Origin: JAFGRU01 sp963665915
GTDB taxonomy: Bacteria; Desulfobacterota; Desulfuromonadia; Desulfuromonadales; JAAYDE01
Direction of reading: 5' to 3'
Length of the DNA: 64,000 nucleotides
Assembly: GCA_963665915.2 (NCBI GenBank)
Contig: CAXXSG010000003.1
Span: 248,001 to 312,000, forward strand
Shown here: positions 1-9,453 of the stretch, piece by piece
Layout of the letters: each line of letters starts with the position of its first letter
Position numbering within the stretch: position 1 is the first letter of the stretch
Made by a program: the position numbers and the translations under genes
Notes under the pieces: model-generated
Databases searched by the model: none
What the model saw: only the letters and a program-made list of their open reading frames with translations
Told to the model about the DNA's origin: nothing

Positions 1-1
1 C

Positions 2-841
<840 letters not shown>

Positions 842-1095
842 CCTCAGAGTTTAACCTGACCGTCGCGCTTTTCTCGCATTCGTCGGAGTTCAAATCTGAG
901 CAAAATCAATTCTTGTAAAAATTCTTCCCTGATTCCACCCATTTTTTCTTTCCGCCCGTCCTGACTGACCTTGCTCTCATTCTGATGTTTTCATCGGCAG
1001 GATGAGGGTGGAAAACTTTTTGCACCTCATGTCGCCCCCAGCGGGAAGCGAATCGAATACAAGAATAATTTACTATTAAATTCAGCGAGGTCAGC

Positions 1096-2445
1096 TTGGG
1101 AAACAAACTTTTTTTAAAACGATTGGAAAAAGAACTCCCTTTTTGGATGGAAAAGGGCTGGGTCAACTCCGGGGCGGATCAGGCTATCCTGGAGCATGTG
1201 GGCAGCCAGGTCGGAGGCAAATCCTATCTCAGCTATGTTTTTGGCATCCTTGGCGTGCTCCTTCTCGGCTCGGGAGTGATTACCTTCTTTGCCGCCAATT
1301 GGGCTGTCATACCCAAAATAGTGAAACTGGGCCTGCTTTTCGGCGGTATGTGGCTGGTTTTCGCTATTGCCGGTTATCTGCTGCGAAACGACAGGGCTCC
1401 TCATCTAGGTCAGGCCGTTACCTTGCTCGGTGTCATCCTGTTCGGTGCCAACATCATGCTGATCGCTCAGATTTACCATATCGACAGCCACTATCCCAAC
1501 GGGGTGCTGCTGTGGTCATTGGGCGGGCTTGTCACTGCGTGGCTGCTCTATTCCCAGCCGGCCCTGATTGCCGCCATTGCTCTGGCCGTGCTCTGGACCG
1601 GCATGGAGTCTTTCGGTTTTCAACGGGGGATGCACGGCTGGTTTATTCCGTTGTGGCTTGCATTTCTGCCGTTGATTTATCGCATGCGATGGAAGCCTGC
1701 CCTGCATGTCTCTCTTATCGGTCTTCTGCTTTGGAGCTTCTTCTCTCTTGAAAACCTGCGCCATCCCCTGTTCGTCGTCCAGGTTTATTTCCTGGCCTAC
1801 CTAGCCCTGTTCCTTGTTGGATTGGTAATGGCGACCTATGAACGTCTGTCGGACTTCGCCGTACCGGTCCAGCGTTATGCTCTCTTGGCGACTCTGGTAA
1901 GCTTTTATGCGCTAACGTTTCCGTGTTTGCAGCTTGGCCATCTCTATCCCCACGGCAAAATCATGCGCCCCGAAATTGCGGGCGGATGGCTGGCCACAAC
2001 GCTGATTTTGCTCGGCCTGGTGACTGTTCTGGCGTTGTGGCACCGGCAGCGTTATGGCCCACACAAGCGTCCCCTGTGGCTGTTGTGGGGGCAGGCGCTG
2101 GTGATTGCCGGTATCGCCATGATCATGGCCAACCTCTTTATCGGGCCATCCAACGGTAACCTTATGGCCGTCGGTTTCAACCTCCTCATGTTTGCAGGAC
2201 TGGTGTGGCTCATTCTGGCGGGCAGCCATCTGGGAGACCGTTTTTTCATCAATATTGCCTGTGTTTTTTTCGGCCTCACGCTCATGAGTCGCTATTTCGA
2301 TACCTTCTGGACGCTCCTTAACCGCTCATATTTCTTCATGGCCGGGGGGATTCTCCTCATTGTCGGGGGTTTCCTGCTGGAAAGGCAGCGTCGCAAATTT
2401 ATGGGGCAGATCAAGTTCCGCAGTGCAGAAGGAGGTGACTTATGA
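1096..2445 (+). CDS. DUF2157 multi-spanning membrane protein
   Basis: Integral inner-membrane protein of 449 residues. A short soluble N-terminus (KRLEKELPFWMEKGWV, the DUF2157 signature region) is followed by about a dozen hydrophobic segments running almost to the end and a basic tail. The start is a TTG preceded by GAGGT five bases upstream; no better in-frame ATG precedes the conserved N-terminus. It overlaps the next gene by four bases (ATGA), so the two are translationally coupled, and the DUF2157 + GDYXXLXY pairing is a known recurring arrangement. The function of the family is not established. Confidence 0.82.
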   Translation: MGNKLFLKRLEKELPFWMEKGWVNSGADQAILEHVGSQVGGKSYLSYVFGILGVLLLGSGVITFFAANWAVIPKIVKLGLLFGGMWLVFAIAGYLLRNDRAPHLGQAVTLLGVILFGANIMLIAQIYHIDSHYPNGVLLWSLGGLVTAWLLYSQPALIAAIALAVLWTGMESFGFQRGMHGWFIPLWLAFLPLIYRMRWKPALHVSLIGLLLWSFFSLENLRHPLFVVQVYFLAYLALFLVGLVMATYERLSDFAVPVQRYALLATLVSFYALTFPCLQLGHLYPHGKIMRPEIAGGWLATTLILLGLVTVLALWHRQRYGPHKRPLWLLWGQALVIAGIAMIMANLFIGPSNGNLMAVGFNLLMFAGLVWLILAGSHLGDRFFINIACVFFGLTLMSRYFDTFWTLLNRSYFFMAGGILLIVGGFLLERQRRKFMGQIKFRSAEGGDL

Positions 2446-3021
2446 AAATCTCCATTCGAATTGTCATCACCTGCATCCTTCTGACCTTGCCTTTGCTCGG
2501 CATGATCGGTCGCAAACAGTGGACCCTGGAAACGGGAGTCCCGGTTCTTTTGGAAACCCAGCCGATCGATCCGCGTTCCCTGTTTCGCGGGGATTATGTG
2601 CGTTTGAATTATACCGTCAGCGATCTCGATCTCAATGTTCTTTCCGGTGACGATGAATTTCTACAACACGATGACGTGTATGTGGTGCTGGAGAAGGCTG
2701 AACGCTACTGGGAGGCGACGGCCGTTTATCACCAGCGGCCCGAATCAGCCTCGCAGGAGGTCGTCCTCCTGGGAAAGATCAAGTATGTCCAGACCTCCCG
2801 CTGGAATCAGGAGAAGAAAAAATCCGAGCCCGCAAAAAGAATCAATGTCCGTTATGGCATCGAGAACTATTTTGTCCCCGAAGGAGAGGGGCTTGAACTG
2901 GAGCGTCCGCCCTGCTGGCAGCAAGGTGGAGATGGTCATTGCCGTGGATCGTTTCGGACAGGCGGGTATCAAGGCGGTGCTGGTCAGCGGCGAGGAACGT
3001 TACCGGGAAAAACTGCTGTAA
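2442..3021 (+). CDS. GDYXXLXY-domain protein, frameshifted near 3' end
   Basis: Small membrane-anchored protein: one N-terminal hydrophobic segment (residues 5-22) and the family motif as GDYVRLNY near residue 50. The continuous frame runs to 3047 but loses family character after ...LELERPP. From about 2912 the +1 frame supplies the expected ending AGSKVEMVIAVDRFGQAG...YREKLL with a stop at 3021. Removing one C from the CCC run at 2910-2912 restores a single frame of about 192 residues. The intact sequence on both sides suggests a sequencing error or a very recent mutation. It is coupled to the DUF2157 gene by an ATGA overlap. Cellular role unknown. Confidence 0.8.
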
Positions 3022-3355
3022 TGTGTAGTAAGTGCAATTTACTTTGACAGCCTCTGTAAGATTCGGTCACGTTGCAAAAGAGGGGTTTAGTCTGTAAAAA
3101 CTACTTAATACCTGGTTGGACGAATGATGATTCCGTCATCAGGAAGAGATTTTTAAAGCTCAGTGGGAAAAAGTAAATTATCTGCAATTGGGAATCTGAG
3201 CGCTGAAAGTGATACTGTAAGGTTCTATAAAAAGAGTTGCAGGGTACAGGTTAATATAAGCAGCAAGAAGAATACGAATTCAACACCTTCTAACGTTATG
3301 GCAAAACATTTTGCTCGAGTTGTAGCAGCCAAAATCGACTAAGGGGTTTGAGCTG
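3022..3355. other. Intergenic region, 334 bp
   Basis: AT-rich spacer between the GDYXXLXY gene and the exported protein gene. No convincing gene, RNA or strong hairpin was seen; it presumably holds the promoter of the downstream gene. Confidence 0.5.
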
Positions 3356-4627
3356 ATGAATGGGCGTCTGAGCATTTTTAAAGTTTTACTAATATTTGTT
3401 TTGGGGATTCTTCTAAGCCCAGCCGCTTCGAGTGCTGATGAGTTTAATGTTGAACCGACCAATCAAGAAATTATCGATGAAGTTGCGAAAAAAACCGGGC
3501 TTTATACGGATACTGTTAAATCGCTTTATGAGGATAGCCCCAAGCTTTTTGATAAAGTGACGGATACCATGACCGCAGTGAAGGTTGTGGATCTGTTATT
3601 TAGTGCCAAAGATTCCGAAGCTCTTGCTGAGGTGTACAATTGGCAAGTCGGCAAGTTGGTGGATAAATTTATTGAGAAAACCTATCCCCCAAGTTTTGTC
3701 TTTTTTGTATCTTCGGTAAAACTCTATCAAAGCTCACTTGAAGCCATACGTGATTATATCTTCATCCCATCAATGGAAGCTACCATTTATGAACGTTACA
3801 AGTCTCATCGTGGTGGCAGATATGATTATAGTATCAGTACGCCAGATGACGCATACACTTTGGCGACTCTGAGTAAATACTACCCGGCCAAAAAGAAGAT
3901 GTATGGAGAGCTGGTTAAGGCCAGAGGTTATAACCCGGATGTCATAGGTAAGAAGTTGGAAAGCAGTCTCTGGAAAGAGATTGATGATTTCTGGATCAAA
4001 CGGCTTGAATCAACTTATCAAAAGGAACTGCTTACTCGGGACAGAGAGAAAATCATTGAAGATGCCTGGGCTAAAGTCGCTTCCGATCTAAAGGTAATCA
4101 AAGCCGCTGCTGGCAAAAGCAAGGATATTGAATCATTTTTCGTAAAAGTTCCAAACCAATTACCAGAAGGCTGGTGGCATGTCACGGCCTCACATAAGTC
4201 GAACCATATACCCAAGCAAATTGACCCCAAGAAAAAGAGGTGGATGCAAAGCTTTAGAATTAGCAGAGATCAGGGCTATGAGAAAATAAAGAATTTATGG
4301 AAAAACCCTAAAGACCTAAAACGACGACTCACGTATTCTTCACTTATTACCCGGGTAAATCCGTCTGATGAAGCCACCAGTCGCAAGACAATGGATAAAT
4401 TCGTAAAGGATTCTGGATTCAAGTACATGGCCGATAGCAAGTTGGCGATTATCAAAACCGAAAAAAATGAACGAAGCCATAAGGTAGAGGTGATGTTCTA
4501 CAGGCTTGGGTTTAAAGTCACTATGAGCTTACAAGGTTTAAGCGACAAAAATTCTTCGCCAAGCGAAGCAACGATAAAATACTTTGCACGAGCTATGGCC
4601 GGGAATATGGATGGGTCGAAAAAGTGA
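3356..4627 (+). CDS. Exported protein of unknown function
   Basis: A 423-residue protein with a clear Sec signal peptide: basic start (MNGRLSIFK), hydrophobic core (VLLIFVLGILLSPA) and a likely cleavage after ASSA near residue 27. The mature part is hydrophilic and rich in lysine and helix-forming residues, with no later membrane segment and no motif I recognise. Base composition is lower in GC than in the flanking genes, and it stands alone between unrelated families, both compatible with lateral acquisition. The ATG at 3356 is preceded by AAGGGG at 11-16 bases. I do not recognise the family; a periplasmic or secreted location is inferred from the signal peptide only. Confidence 0.72.
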   Translation: MNGRLSIFKVLLIFVLGILLSPAASSADEFNVEPTNQEIIDEVAKKTGLYTDTVKSLYEDSPKLFDKVTDTMTAVKVVDLLFSAKDSEALAEVYNWQVGKLVDKFIEKTYPPSFVFFVSSVKLYQSSLEAIRDYIFIPSMEATIYERYKSHRGGRYDYSISTPDDAYTLATLSKYYPAKKKMYGELVKARGYNPDVIGKKLESSLWKEIDDFWIKRLESTYQKELLTRDREKIIEDAWAKVASDLKVIKAAAGKSKDIESFFVKVPNQLPEGWWHVTASHKSNHIPKQIDPKKKRWMQSFRISRDQGYEKIKNLWKNPKDLKRRLTYSSLITRVNPSDEATSRKTMDKFVKDSGFKYMADSKLAIIKTEKNERSHKVEVMFYRLGFKVTMSLQGLSDKNSSPSEATIKYFARAMAGNMDGSKK

Positions 4628-4778
4628 TCCTCCCCCAAACAAACTACAATCAAAGTTACGTTGCTGTTTAGGAAATATCCAACGATCAAAATGCACCGGA
4701 TTTCACTGGTGATTTTGGATGCTGAAGTTGTCGAAAAACTCAATTTTCAGAAATCACCTTTGATCAGACACTAAATGG

Positions 4779-4799
4779 CCTTCCTAAACTTTAGGAAGG
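4779..4799. repeat. Perfect 10-bp inverted repeat upstream of ywbE-like gene
   Basis: CCTTCCTAAA, one central base, then TTTAGGAAGG. The arms are perfect, but the one-base centre and lack of a long T tract make a classical terminator less likely than an operator-like palindrome. It lies 22 bases before the ywbE-like start codon, so a dimeric regulator or translational control is conceivable. Confidence 0.45.
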
Positions 4800-4821
4800 T
4801 TTCAAGGTGGGAAACGGACAT

Positions 4822-5019
4822 ATGGACGGTACAAAGCGTGAACAGATACACCCTGGATTACAGGTATCCATCGTGTTAAAGAAAGATCAGCGATCTGGAA
4901 AACTCACGGAAGGGATTGTGAAAGATATTCTGACGAAATCCCCGGTTCACCCTCATGGAATTAAAGTCCGCCTGGAAAGTGGTGAAATCGGGCGGGTCAA
5001 AGACATCATGCAAGAATAA
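4822..5019 (+). CDS. ywbE: YwbE-like protein (DUF2196)
   Basis: Small basic protein of 65 residues matching the YwbE family over its whole length (PGLQVSIVLKKDQRSGKLTEG, HPHGIKVRLESGEIGRVKDI). The predicted fold is a short beta-barrel; a nucleic-acid or ribosome-related role is often suggested for such proteins but none is established. The frame is open from a GTG at 4807, but the ATG at 4822 fits the family N-terminus and has AAGGTGG upstream, so it was chosen. Monocistronic, preceded by a perfect palindrome. Confidence 0.85.
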   Translation: MDGTKREQIHPGLQVSIVLKKDQRSGKLTEGIVKDILTKSPVHPHGIKVRLESGEIGRVKDIMQE

Positions 5020-5094
5020 ACCGAACATCTTCTGTCAGATCAATTCTGAAAACTACACGTAATGGATGGGAAAGCTTGCCGGAAACTGCTTTCT

Positions 5095-5481
5095 TTACTT
5101 TTTCTCATCTTTCAGTAAGGATTCAAGCCCCGCAAATGCCTTGAAAGTGGTTGTCGGTTTCCGATCCTCCCCAGGTGGCGTTACTTCGTACCAGTCCTGG
5201 TCGAGGGAGCGGGAATGTTCGTCATCATGGCAGTAAATGCAAAGCAGTTCCCAGTTGCTGCCGTCCGGCGGATTATTGTCGTGGTCGTGGTCTTTGTGAT
5301 GAACAGTGAGCTGGGCCAGCTTTTTGCCGGAAAACTCCCGAGTGCAGCGGGCACATACCCACGGGAAAAGTTTCAGTGCCCGCTCCCGGTAGCCCCGCAT
5401 CCGCTCCTGTTGTTCACGCCGGGCTTCAGCCATGAACTCTGCCGCCTTGTTTTGGCCTGATGTAGGTTTTTTAGGTTTCAT
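5095..5481 (-). CDS. yajD: YajD-like HNH nuclease-family protein
   Basis: Protein of 128 residues with a basic helical N-terminus followed by a compact HNH fold: CARC, then LTVHHKDHDHDNNP, then NWELLCIYCHDDEH. The two CxxC pairs would bind a structural zinc and the HH...N...H residues form the metal-dependent nuclease site. Length and motif spacing agree with the YajD family, whose physiological substrate is not known. RBS AGGAAG lies just upstream of the ATG. There are no phage or restriction genes nearby, so a housekeeping role seems more likely than defence. Confidence 0.85.
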   Translation of the reverse strand: MKPKKPTSGQNKAAEFMAEARREQQERMRGYRERALKLFPWVCARCTREFSGKKLAQLTVHHKDHDHDNNPPDGSNWELLCIYCHDDEHSRSLDQDWYEVTPPGEDRKPTTTFKAFAGLESLLKDEKK

Positions 5482-5527
5482 TTATTTCTTCCTCGGTTTT
5501 TTTGAATAAATCTTTTTCGACAATCTG

Positions 5528-6154
5528 TTAACGGTCTGTTGTTGCCAGCTTCAGCGCCAGCATGACAAAAACCAGCCCTGCCGCCCGGTTCATGACCTGC
5601 TGGATCCTTGGAGAACGGTTGAGCCATTGTCCCAGAGTTCCGGCCAGAAGCGCCACTCCGCCGAAAACCAGAATGGTGGCCAAGATGAACACTGCTCCAA
5701 GTAATACGATCTGCAGAGTCAACGGGCCGCGCTGGGGGTCGGCGAACTGGGGCAGGAAGGCCAGAAAGAAGATCGATACTTTAGGGTTGGTGACGTTCAT
5801 AATTATGCCGCGTCGGTATAGCCGGCCAGTGCTCAGTCCGTTGTTGCGTTCGGCTTGTATGGTCGCAACCGAGGCTCGAAAAGCCTGCCAGGCAAGGTAG
5901 ACAAGGTAAGCGGCACCGAAGAGTTTCAACCCCGTGAAAGCGATAGCGGAGGCCTGAAAGATAATGGCCACGCCAAAAGCCACGGCCGTGGTATGGACGA
6001 TAAGCCCGGTGCAGAGCCCCAGGGTTACGACCAGACCGGCTCTTTTGCCGTAAACAGCCGATTGGGTCAACACGAAGATATTGTCCGGACCCGGCGCCAG
6101 GGCCAGAAGCAGGGATGCCGCGAAAAATGCTGCCAATGTTTCGATGGGGATCAT
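5528..6154 (-). CDS. LysE/RhtB-family amino-acid exporter
   Basis: Inner-membrane exporter of 208 residues with six hydrophobic segments. The N-terminal family signature is present (LALAPGPDNIFVLTQSAVYGKRAG), as is NVTNPKVSIFFLAFLPQF at residues 120-138, typical of RhtB/LysE transporters that expel amino acids or derivatives using the proton gradient. The substrate cannot be read from sequence. It lies between yajD and citrate synthase on the same strand with no sign of a shared pathway. Confidence 0.9.
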   Translation of the reverse strand: MIPIETLAAFFAASLLLALAPGPDNIFVLTQSAVYGKRAGLVVTLGLCTGLIVHTTAVAFGVAIIFQASAIAFTGLKLFGAAYLVYLAWQAFRASVATIQAERNNGLSTGRLYRRGIIMNVTNPKVSIFFLAFLPQFADPQRGPLTLQIVLLGAVFILATILVFGGVALLAGTLGQWLNRSPRIQQVMNRAAGLVFVMLALKLATTDR

Positions 6155-6248
6155 GAAGACAACCGGTTTTTAGTAGTTTTAAGGAAAAGTGACAACTTTG
6201 TTAGACTCGGAAATTGGTTTGGCCCGGGTTAGTCCAAATCCACCGGTT

Positions 6249-7554
6249 CTATTTGCCGCCGACGCGTTTCTGTAGCGGTACCACGGTGCGGGCTGTCGGG
6301 CCGTCGTAGACCTGACGCGGGCGACCGATTTTGTTGTTTGGTTCTTCGATCATCTCTTTCCATTGGGATATCCAGCCGACGGTTCGCGCCACGGCGAAAA
6401 GTACGGTAAACATCTCGGTCGGAAACCCCATCGCCTTCAGGATGATACCGGAATAAAAGTCGACATTCGGGAAAAGTTTGCGCTCTATGAAATAGTCGTC
6501 CTTCAGGGCGATCTGCTCCAGCTCACGGGCCAGTTCGAGCATCGGGTCGTCCACCCCCCGTTCGTCCAGCACAGCATCGCAGGAGCTTTTGAGAACGTCG
6601 GCACGGGGATCGTAATTTTTATAAACGCGATGCCCGAACCCCATCAGGCGGAAAGGGTCGTCCTTGTCTTTGGCCTTTTTCAGGAACTCAGGGATGTTGT
6701 TCTTGTGGCCGATTTTTTTCAGCATCTCCAGCACTGCCTGGTTGGCGCCTCCATGGGCAGGCCCCCAGAGAGAGGCAATACCGGAAGCGACGCAGGCAAA
6801 CGGATTGGCTTGGGATGAGCCGGCCAGGCGCACTGTGGATGTGGACGCGTTCTGCTCGTGGTCCGCGTGCAGGATGAGGATTTTGTCCATGGCTTTAACC
6901 AGGGCAGGGCTCGGGTGGTAGTGCTCGGCCGGCACAGAGAAGCACATGTGGAGAAAATTTTCCGCATAACTCAGATCGTTGCGTGGATAGACAAAAGGCT
7001 GCCCCTTGGTGTACTTGAAGCTCATGGCGGCCAGGGTCGGGATCTTGGCGATCAGACGGTGAGCGGAAATCTCTCTCTGGCGTGGGTCCCAGATATCCAG
7101 GGAGTCATGATAAAAGGCCGAAAGCGCCCCCACCACACCGCACATGATCGCCATGGGGTGGGCATCCCGGCGGAATCCACCGAAAAAATAATGAATCTGC
7201 TCATGGACCATTGTGTGGTATATGATGTTGTTTTCGAACTTCCGTTTCTCTTCACTGTTCGGCAGGTCGCCGTAGAGCAGGGCGTGAGCCACTTCCAGAA
7301 AGCTGGTGTTTTCCGCCAGATCCTTAATGTCATAACCCCGATGCTGTAAAATTCCCTTATCGCCATCAATGTAAGTGAGAGCTGACCTGCAGCTTGCAGT
7401 GGAAGTAAAGCCCGGATCCAGCGTGAAATGGCCGGTTTCCGCGTAAAGCTTGCGGATGTCTATGGTGTTGGGGCCTTGTGTCCCCTCCACAACCGGAAAG
7501 GTCCAGCTTTCACCGGTTTGTATTGTTGGTCAGGGTGAATGTTTTTTCGCTCAT
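6249..7554 (-). CDS. gltA: Citrate synthase (type II), N-terminal frameshift
   Basis: Condenses oxaloacetate and acetyl-CoA to citrate. The continuous frame begins at 7490 (GTG) and gives 413 residues with DPGFTSTAS, the substrate-binding region around HADHEQNAS and the catalytic FGHRVYKNYDPRAD. The family start lies further up: an ATG at 7554 with GAGGAC upstream encodes MSEKTFTLTNNT, then the frame breaks. Removing one T from TTT at 7517-7519 (plus strand) gives ...TGESWTFPVVEGTQGPNT, joining the two parts into about 434 residues. Both sides are well conserved, so a base-calling error is the simplest explanation. The nif block begins 650 bp away on the opposite strand. Confidence 0.9.
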
Positions 7555-8111
7555 GTCTGGGTCCTCATATTAAGGTTAAAAACGCCATGTACATAGACTC
7601 CGGCAGTATTCCGGGTTGCCAAGGGTTTGAAAAAAATGTCACGGGAAAACCGGCCACGGTTACGTCTGAAGTTTTCCGAAGCGATTTTTTCCAATAAATT
7701 TTAATTATATTGAAATTTATCCGAAGGGCAATCGTGTGGCAACCTAAAATCTCTCAACCCCGGAGAACTCACGGCCGGTTCGTCCTTATTCCGTGGAATA
7801 TGGATGAAAGCCGGTCGTCCGGTTGAGAATCAGACCCCTCAAACGCCTTCCACCGCACCACTCACTTTCCAAATTTATTTTCCATGCATCTGGCCGCGGA
7901 TTTACAAATATTTCCGGCATGGAAGTCTTGTTCGGAAATATTTGTAAATTTCGAAAAAACTAGCAAAAAAACTGTATAAAAATCATGATTTGCGTTGATT
8001 TCTGGCGAATTCTTCTGGTTTTCTTTTATCTTCTTCGGTTTTAAATTATTCCACAGCCTTATCATTTGTAACTATCTGAAAATAAACAGGAAAAATGGAG
8101 CAAAAACGCCT
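7555..8111. other. Divergent intergenic region gltA / nifH
   Basis: A 557-bp AT-rich spacer between divergent citrate synthase and nifH. It should contain the gltA promoter (near 7560-7620), the long inverted repeat at 7901-7948 and the nifH promoter region. I found no TGT-N10-ACA NifA-type upstream activator site and no convincing small gene. Confidence 0.6.
7901..7948. promoter_or_regulatory. 16-bp inverted repeat upstream of nifH
   Basis: TTTACAAATATTTCCG at 7901-7916 and its exact reverse complement at 7933-7948, separated by 16 bases; one further A-T pair extends the stem. It lies about 165-210 bp upstream of the -24 element, a normal distance for an enhancer-type activator site. No T tract follows on either strand, which argues against a terminator. 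Regulator unknown. Confidence 0.55.
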
Positions 8112-8126
8112 TGGCATATCCGTTGC
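8112..8126 (+). promoter_or_regulatory. Sigma-54 (-24/-12) promoter of nifH
   Basis: TGGCATATCCGTTGC fits the TGGCAC-N5-TTGC consensus with the invariant GG and GC dinucleotides exactly ten bases apart. The expected transcription start is near 8138, giving a leader of about 65 bases before the nifH ATG. This makes the nif block dependent on RpoN and a cognate activator. Confidence 0.85.
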
Positions 8127-8204
8127 CTTATAGGGTAGGCAATGGATGGAAATTAAAAGCCTCGGGCTTTGAAAAGTTCAACAACTGAAAAAGGAGGTAG
8201 GGCA

Positions 8205-9050
8205 ATGGCAGAAGCCGCAAAAAAATTAAGAAAAGTCGCCATTTATGGAAAAGGCGGTATTGGTAAAAGCACGACCACCCAGAACACGGTAGCCGCTCTG
8301 GCGGAGGCGGGGAAGAAAGTCATGGTCGTGGGCTGCGACCCCAAAGCCGATTCCACCCGTCTGCTGCTGGGAGGGCTGGCTCAGCAGACAGTCCTCGATA
8401 CCCTGCGCGAGGAAGGAGAGGACGTTGAGCTCGAGGATATCCGCAAGCCGGGATATGGTTCAACCCTGTGCGTGGAGTCGGGTGGCCCCGAGCCGGGGGT
8501 TGGCTGTGCCGGGCGCGGCATCATCACCTCCATCAACATGCTGGAGCAGCTTGGTGCCTATGAGGAGAGCGAAGGACTCGATTACGCTTTCTACGATGTT
8601 CTCGGGGACGTTGTCTGCGGCGGGTTCGCCATGCCGATCCGTGACGGTAAGGCTGAGGAGATCTACATTGTCTGTTCCGGCGAAATGATGGCCATGTATG
8701 CCGCCAACAACATCTGCAAGGGTATCGTCAAGTACGCCGAATCGGGCGGGGTGCGCCTTGGCGGCCTGATCTGCAACAGCCGCAATGTCGACAACGAAAA
8801 GGAAATGATCGAGGAGCTTGCCAAACGGATCGGCACCCAGATGATCCATTTCGTTCCCCGCGACAACGATGTGCAGCGGGCGGAAATCAACCGGAAAACT
8901 GTCATCGAGTGGAACGACACCTGCCCCCAGGCCGATGAATACCGCACCCTGGCCAAGAATATGGATAACAACGACATGTTTGTGATACCGAAGCCGATCG
9001 AAATTCCGGAACTGGAAAAACTGCTGATCGACTATGGACTTCTCGGTTAA
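8205..9050 (+). CDS. nifH: Nitrogenase iron protein (dinitrogenase reductase)
   Basis: MgATP-driven electron donor to the MoFe protein and a participant in cofactor maturation; cytoplasmic homodimer with one bridging [4Fe-4S]. It has 281 residues. P-loop GKGGIGKST at 16-24; cluster ligands Cys101 (GVGCAGRG) and Cys138 (DVVCGGFAMP); Arg104 is the residue ADP-ribosylated in some bacteria. Two extra residues between the ligands relative to the Azotobacter protein, and the neighbouring nifI genes, fit the anaerobe-type (cluster III) lineage. The ATG at 8205 has AGGAGGT seven bases upstream; an upstream in-frame ATG at 8169 lacks this. First gene behind the -24/-12 promoter. Confidence 0.98.
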   Translation: MAEAAKKLRKVAIYGKGGIGKSTTTQNTVAALAEAGKKVMVVGCDPKADSTRLLLGGLAQQTVLDTLREEGEDVELEDIRKPGYGSTLCVESGGPEPGVGCAGRGIITSINMLEQLGAYEESEGLDYAFYDVLGDVVCGGFAMPIRDGKAEEIYIVCSGEMMAMYAANNICKGIVKYAESGGVRLGGLICNSRNVDNEKEMIEELAKRIGTQMIHFVPRDNDVQRAEINRKTVIEWNDTCPQADEYRTLAKNMDNNDMFVIPKPIEIPELEKLLIDYGLLG

Positions 9051-9088
9051 GGGCTGCGATCTATAAAGATTTTTTAAGGAGATAAATT

Positions 9089-9415
9089 ATGTTGATGGTC
9101 AGATCTATTGTGCGTCCGGAAAAAATTGATGAAGTCCTGGCAGGCCTGATGTACGCCGGGTTCCCCTCGGTAACCAAGATGGATGTCTACGGACGGGGAA
9201 AGCAGCGCGGCATGAAGGCCGGTGAAGTCACCTACGACGAGCTTCCCAAGGAGATGATCATGATGGTCATCGAAGACCAGGACAAGGAATTTGTCGTCGA
9301 GACAATCATCAAGGCGGCAAAGACAGGAGGCAGCGGGAACTTTGGCGACGGTAAGATTTTCATCTCGCCGGTGGAGGAGGCTTACACGGTCTCCAGTGGA
9401 ACCAAAGGCCTTTAA
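9089..9415 (+). CDS. nifI1: PII-like nitrogenase regulator NifI1
   Basis: GlnB-family protein of 108 residues (MLMVRSIVRPEKIDEVLAGL ... GDGKIFISPVEEAYTVSSG). In methanogens NifI1 and NifI2 form a complex that binds dinitrogenase and blocks NifH docking when ammonium is present; 2-oxoglutarate and ATP relieve the block. Position between nifH and nifD is diagnostic. It lacks the canonical GlnB uridylylation-loop tyrosine context, as expected for NifI1. It follows nifH by 38 bases and precedes nifI2 by 38 bases with its own RBS (AAGGAG), consistent with co-transcription. Confidence 0.95.
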   Translation: MLMVRSIVRPEKIDEVLAGLMYAGFPSVTKMDVYGRGKQRGMKAGEVTYDELPKEMIMMVIEDQDKEFVVETIIKAAKTGGSGNFGDGKIFISPVEEAYTVSSGTKGL

Positions 9416-9453
9416 TCCGAAGAATAAGCCGGATTTAAACTCGGGAGAATATC

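Noticed and set aside
843..900. Imperfect inverted repeat CTCAGAGTTTAAC / GTTCAAATCTGAG after the sigma-54 gene
   Set aside because: Two mismatches in the arms and a 32-base loop, no T tract; too weak to call a terminator. The GTTCAAATC part was also examined as a tRNA T-loop and lacks a cloverleaf.
906..1166. Minus-strand 86-codon frame
   Set aside because: No RBS, overlaps the DUF2157 start, no recognisable motif.
7862..8065. Minus-strand 67-codon frame upstream of nifH
   Set aside because: AT-rich, covers the inverted repeat; no start signal and no homology visible.
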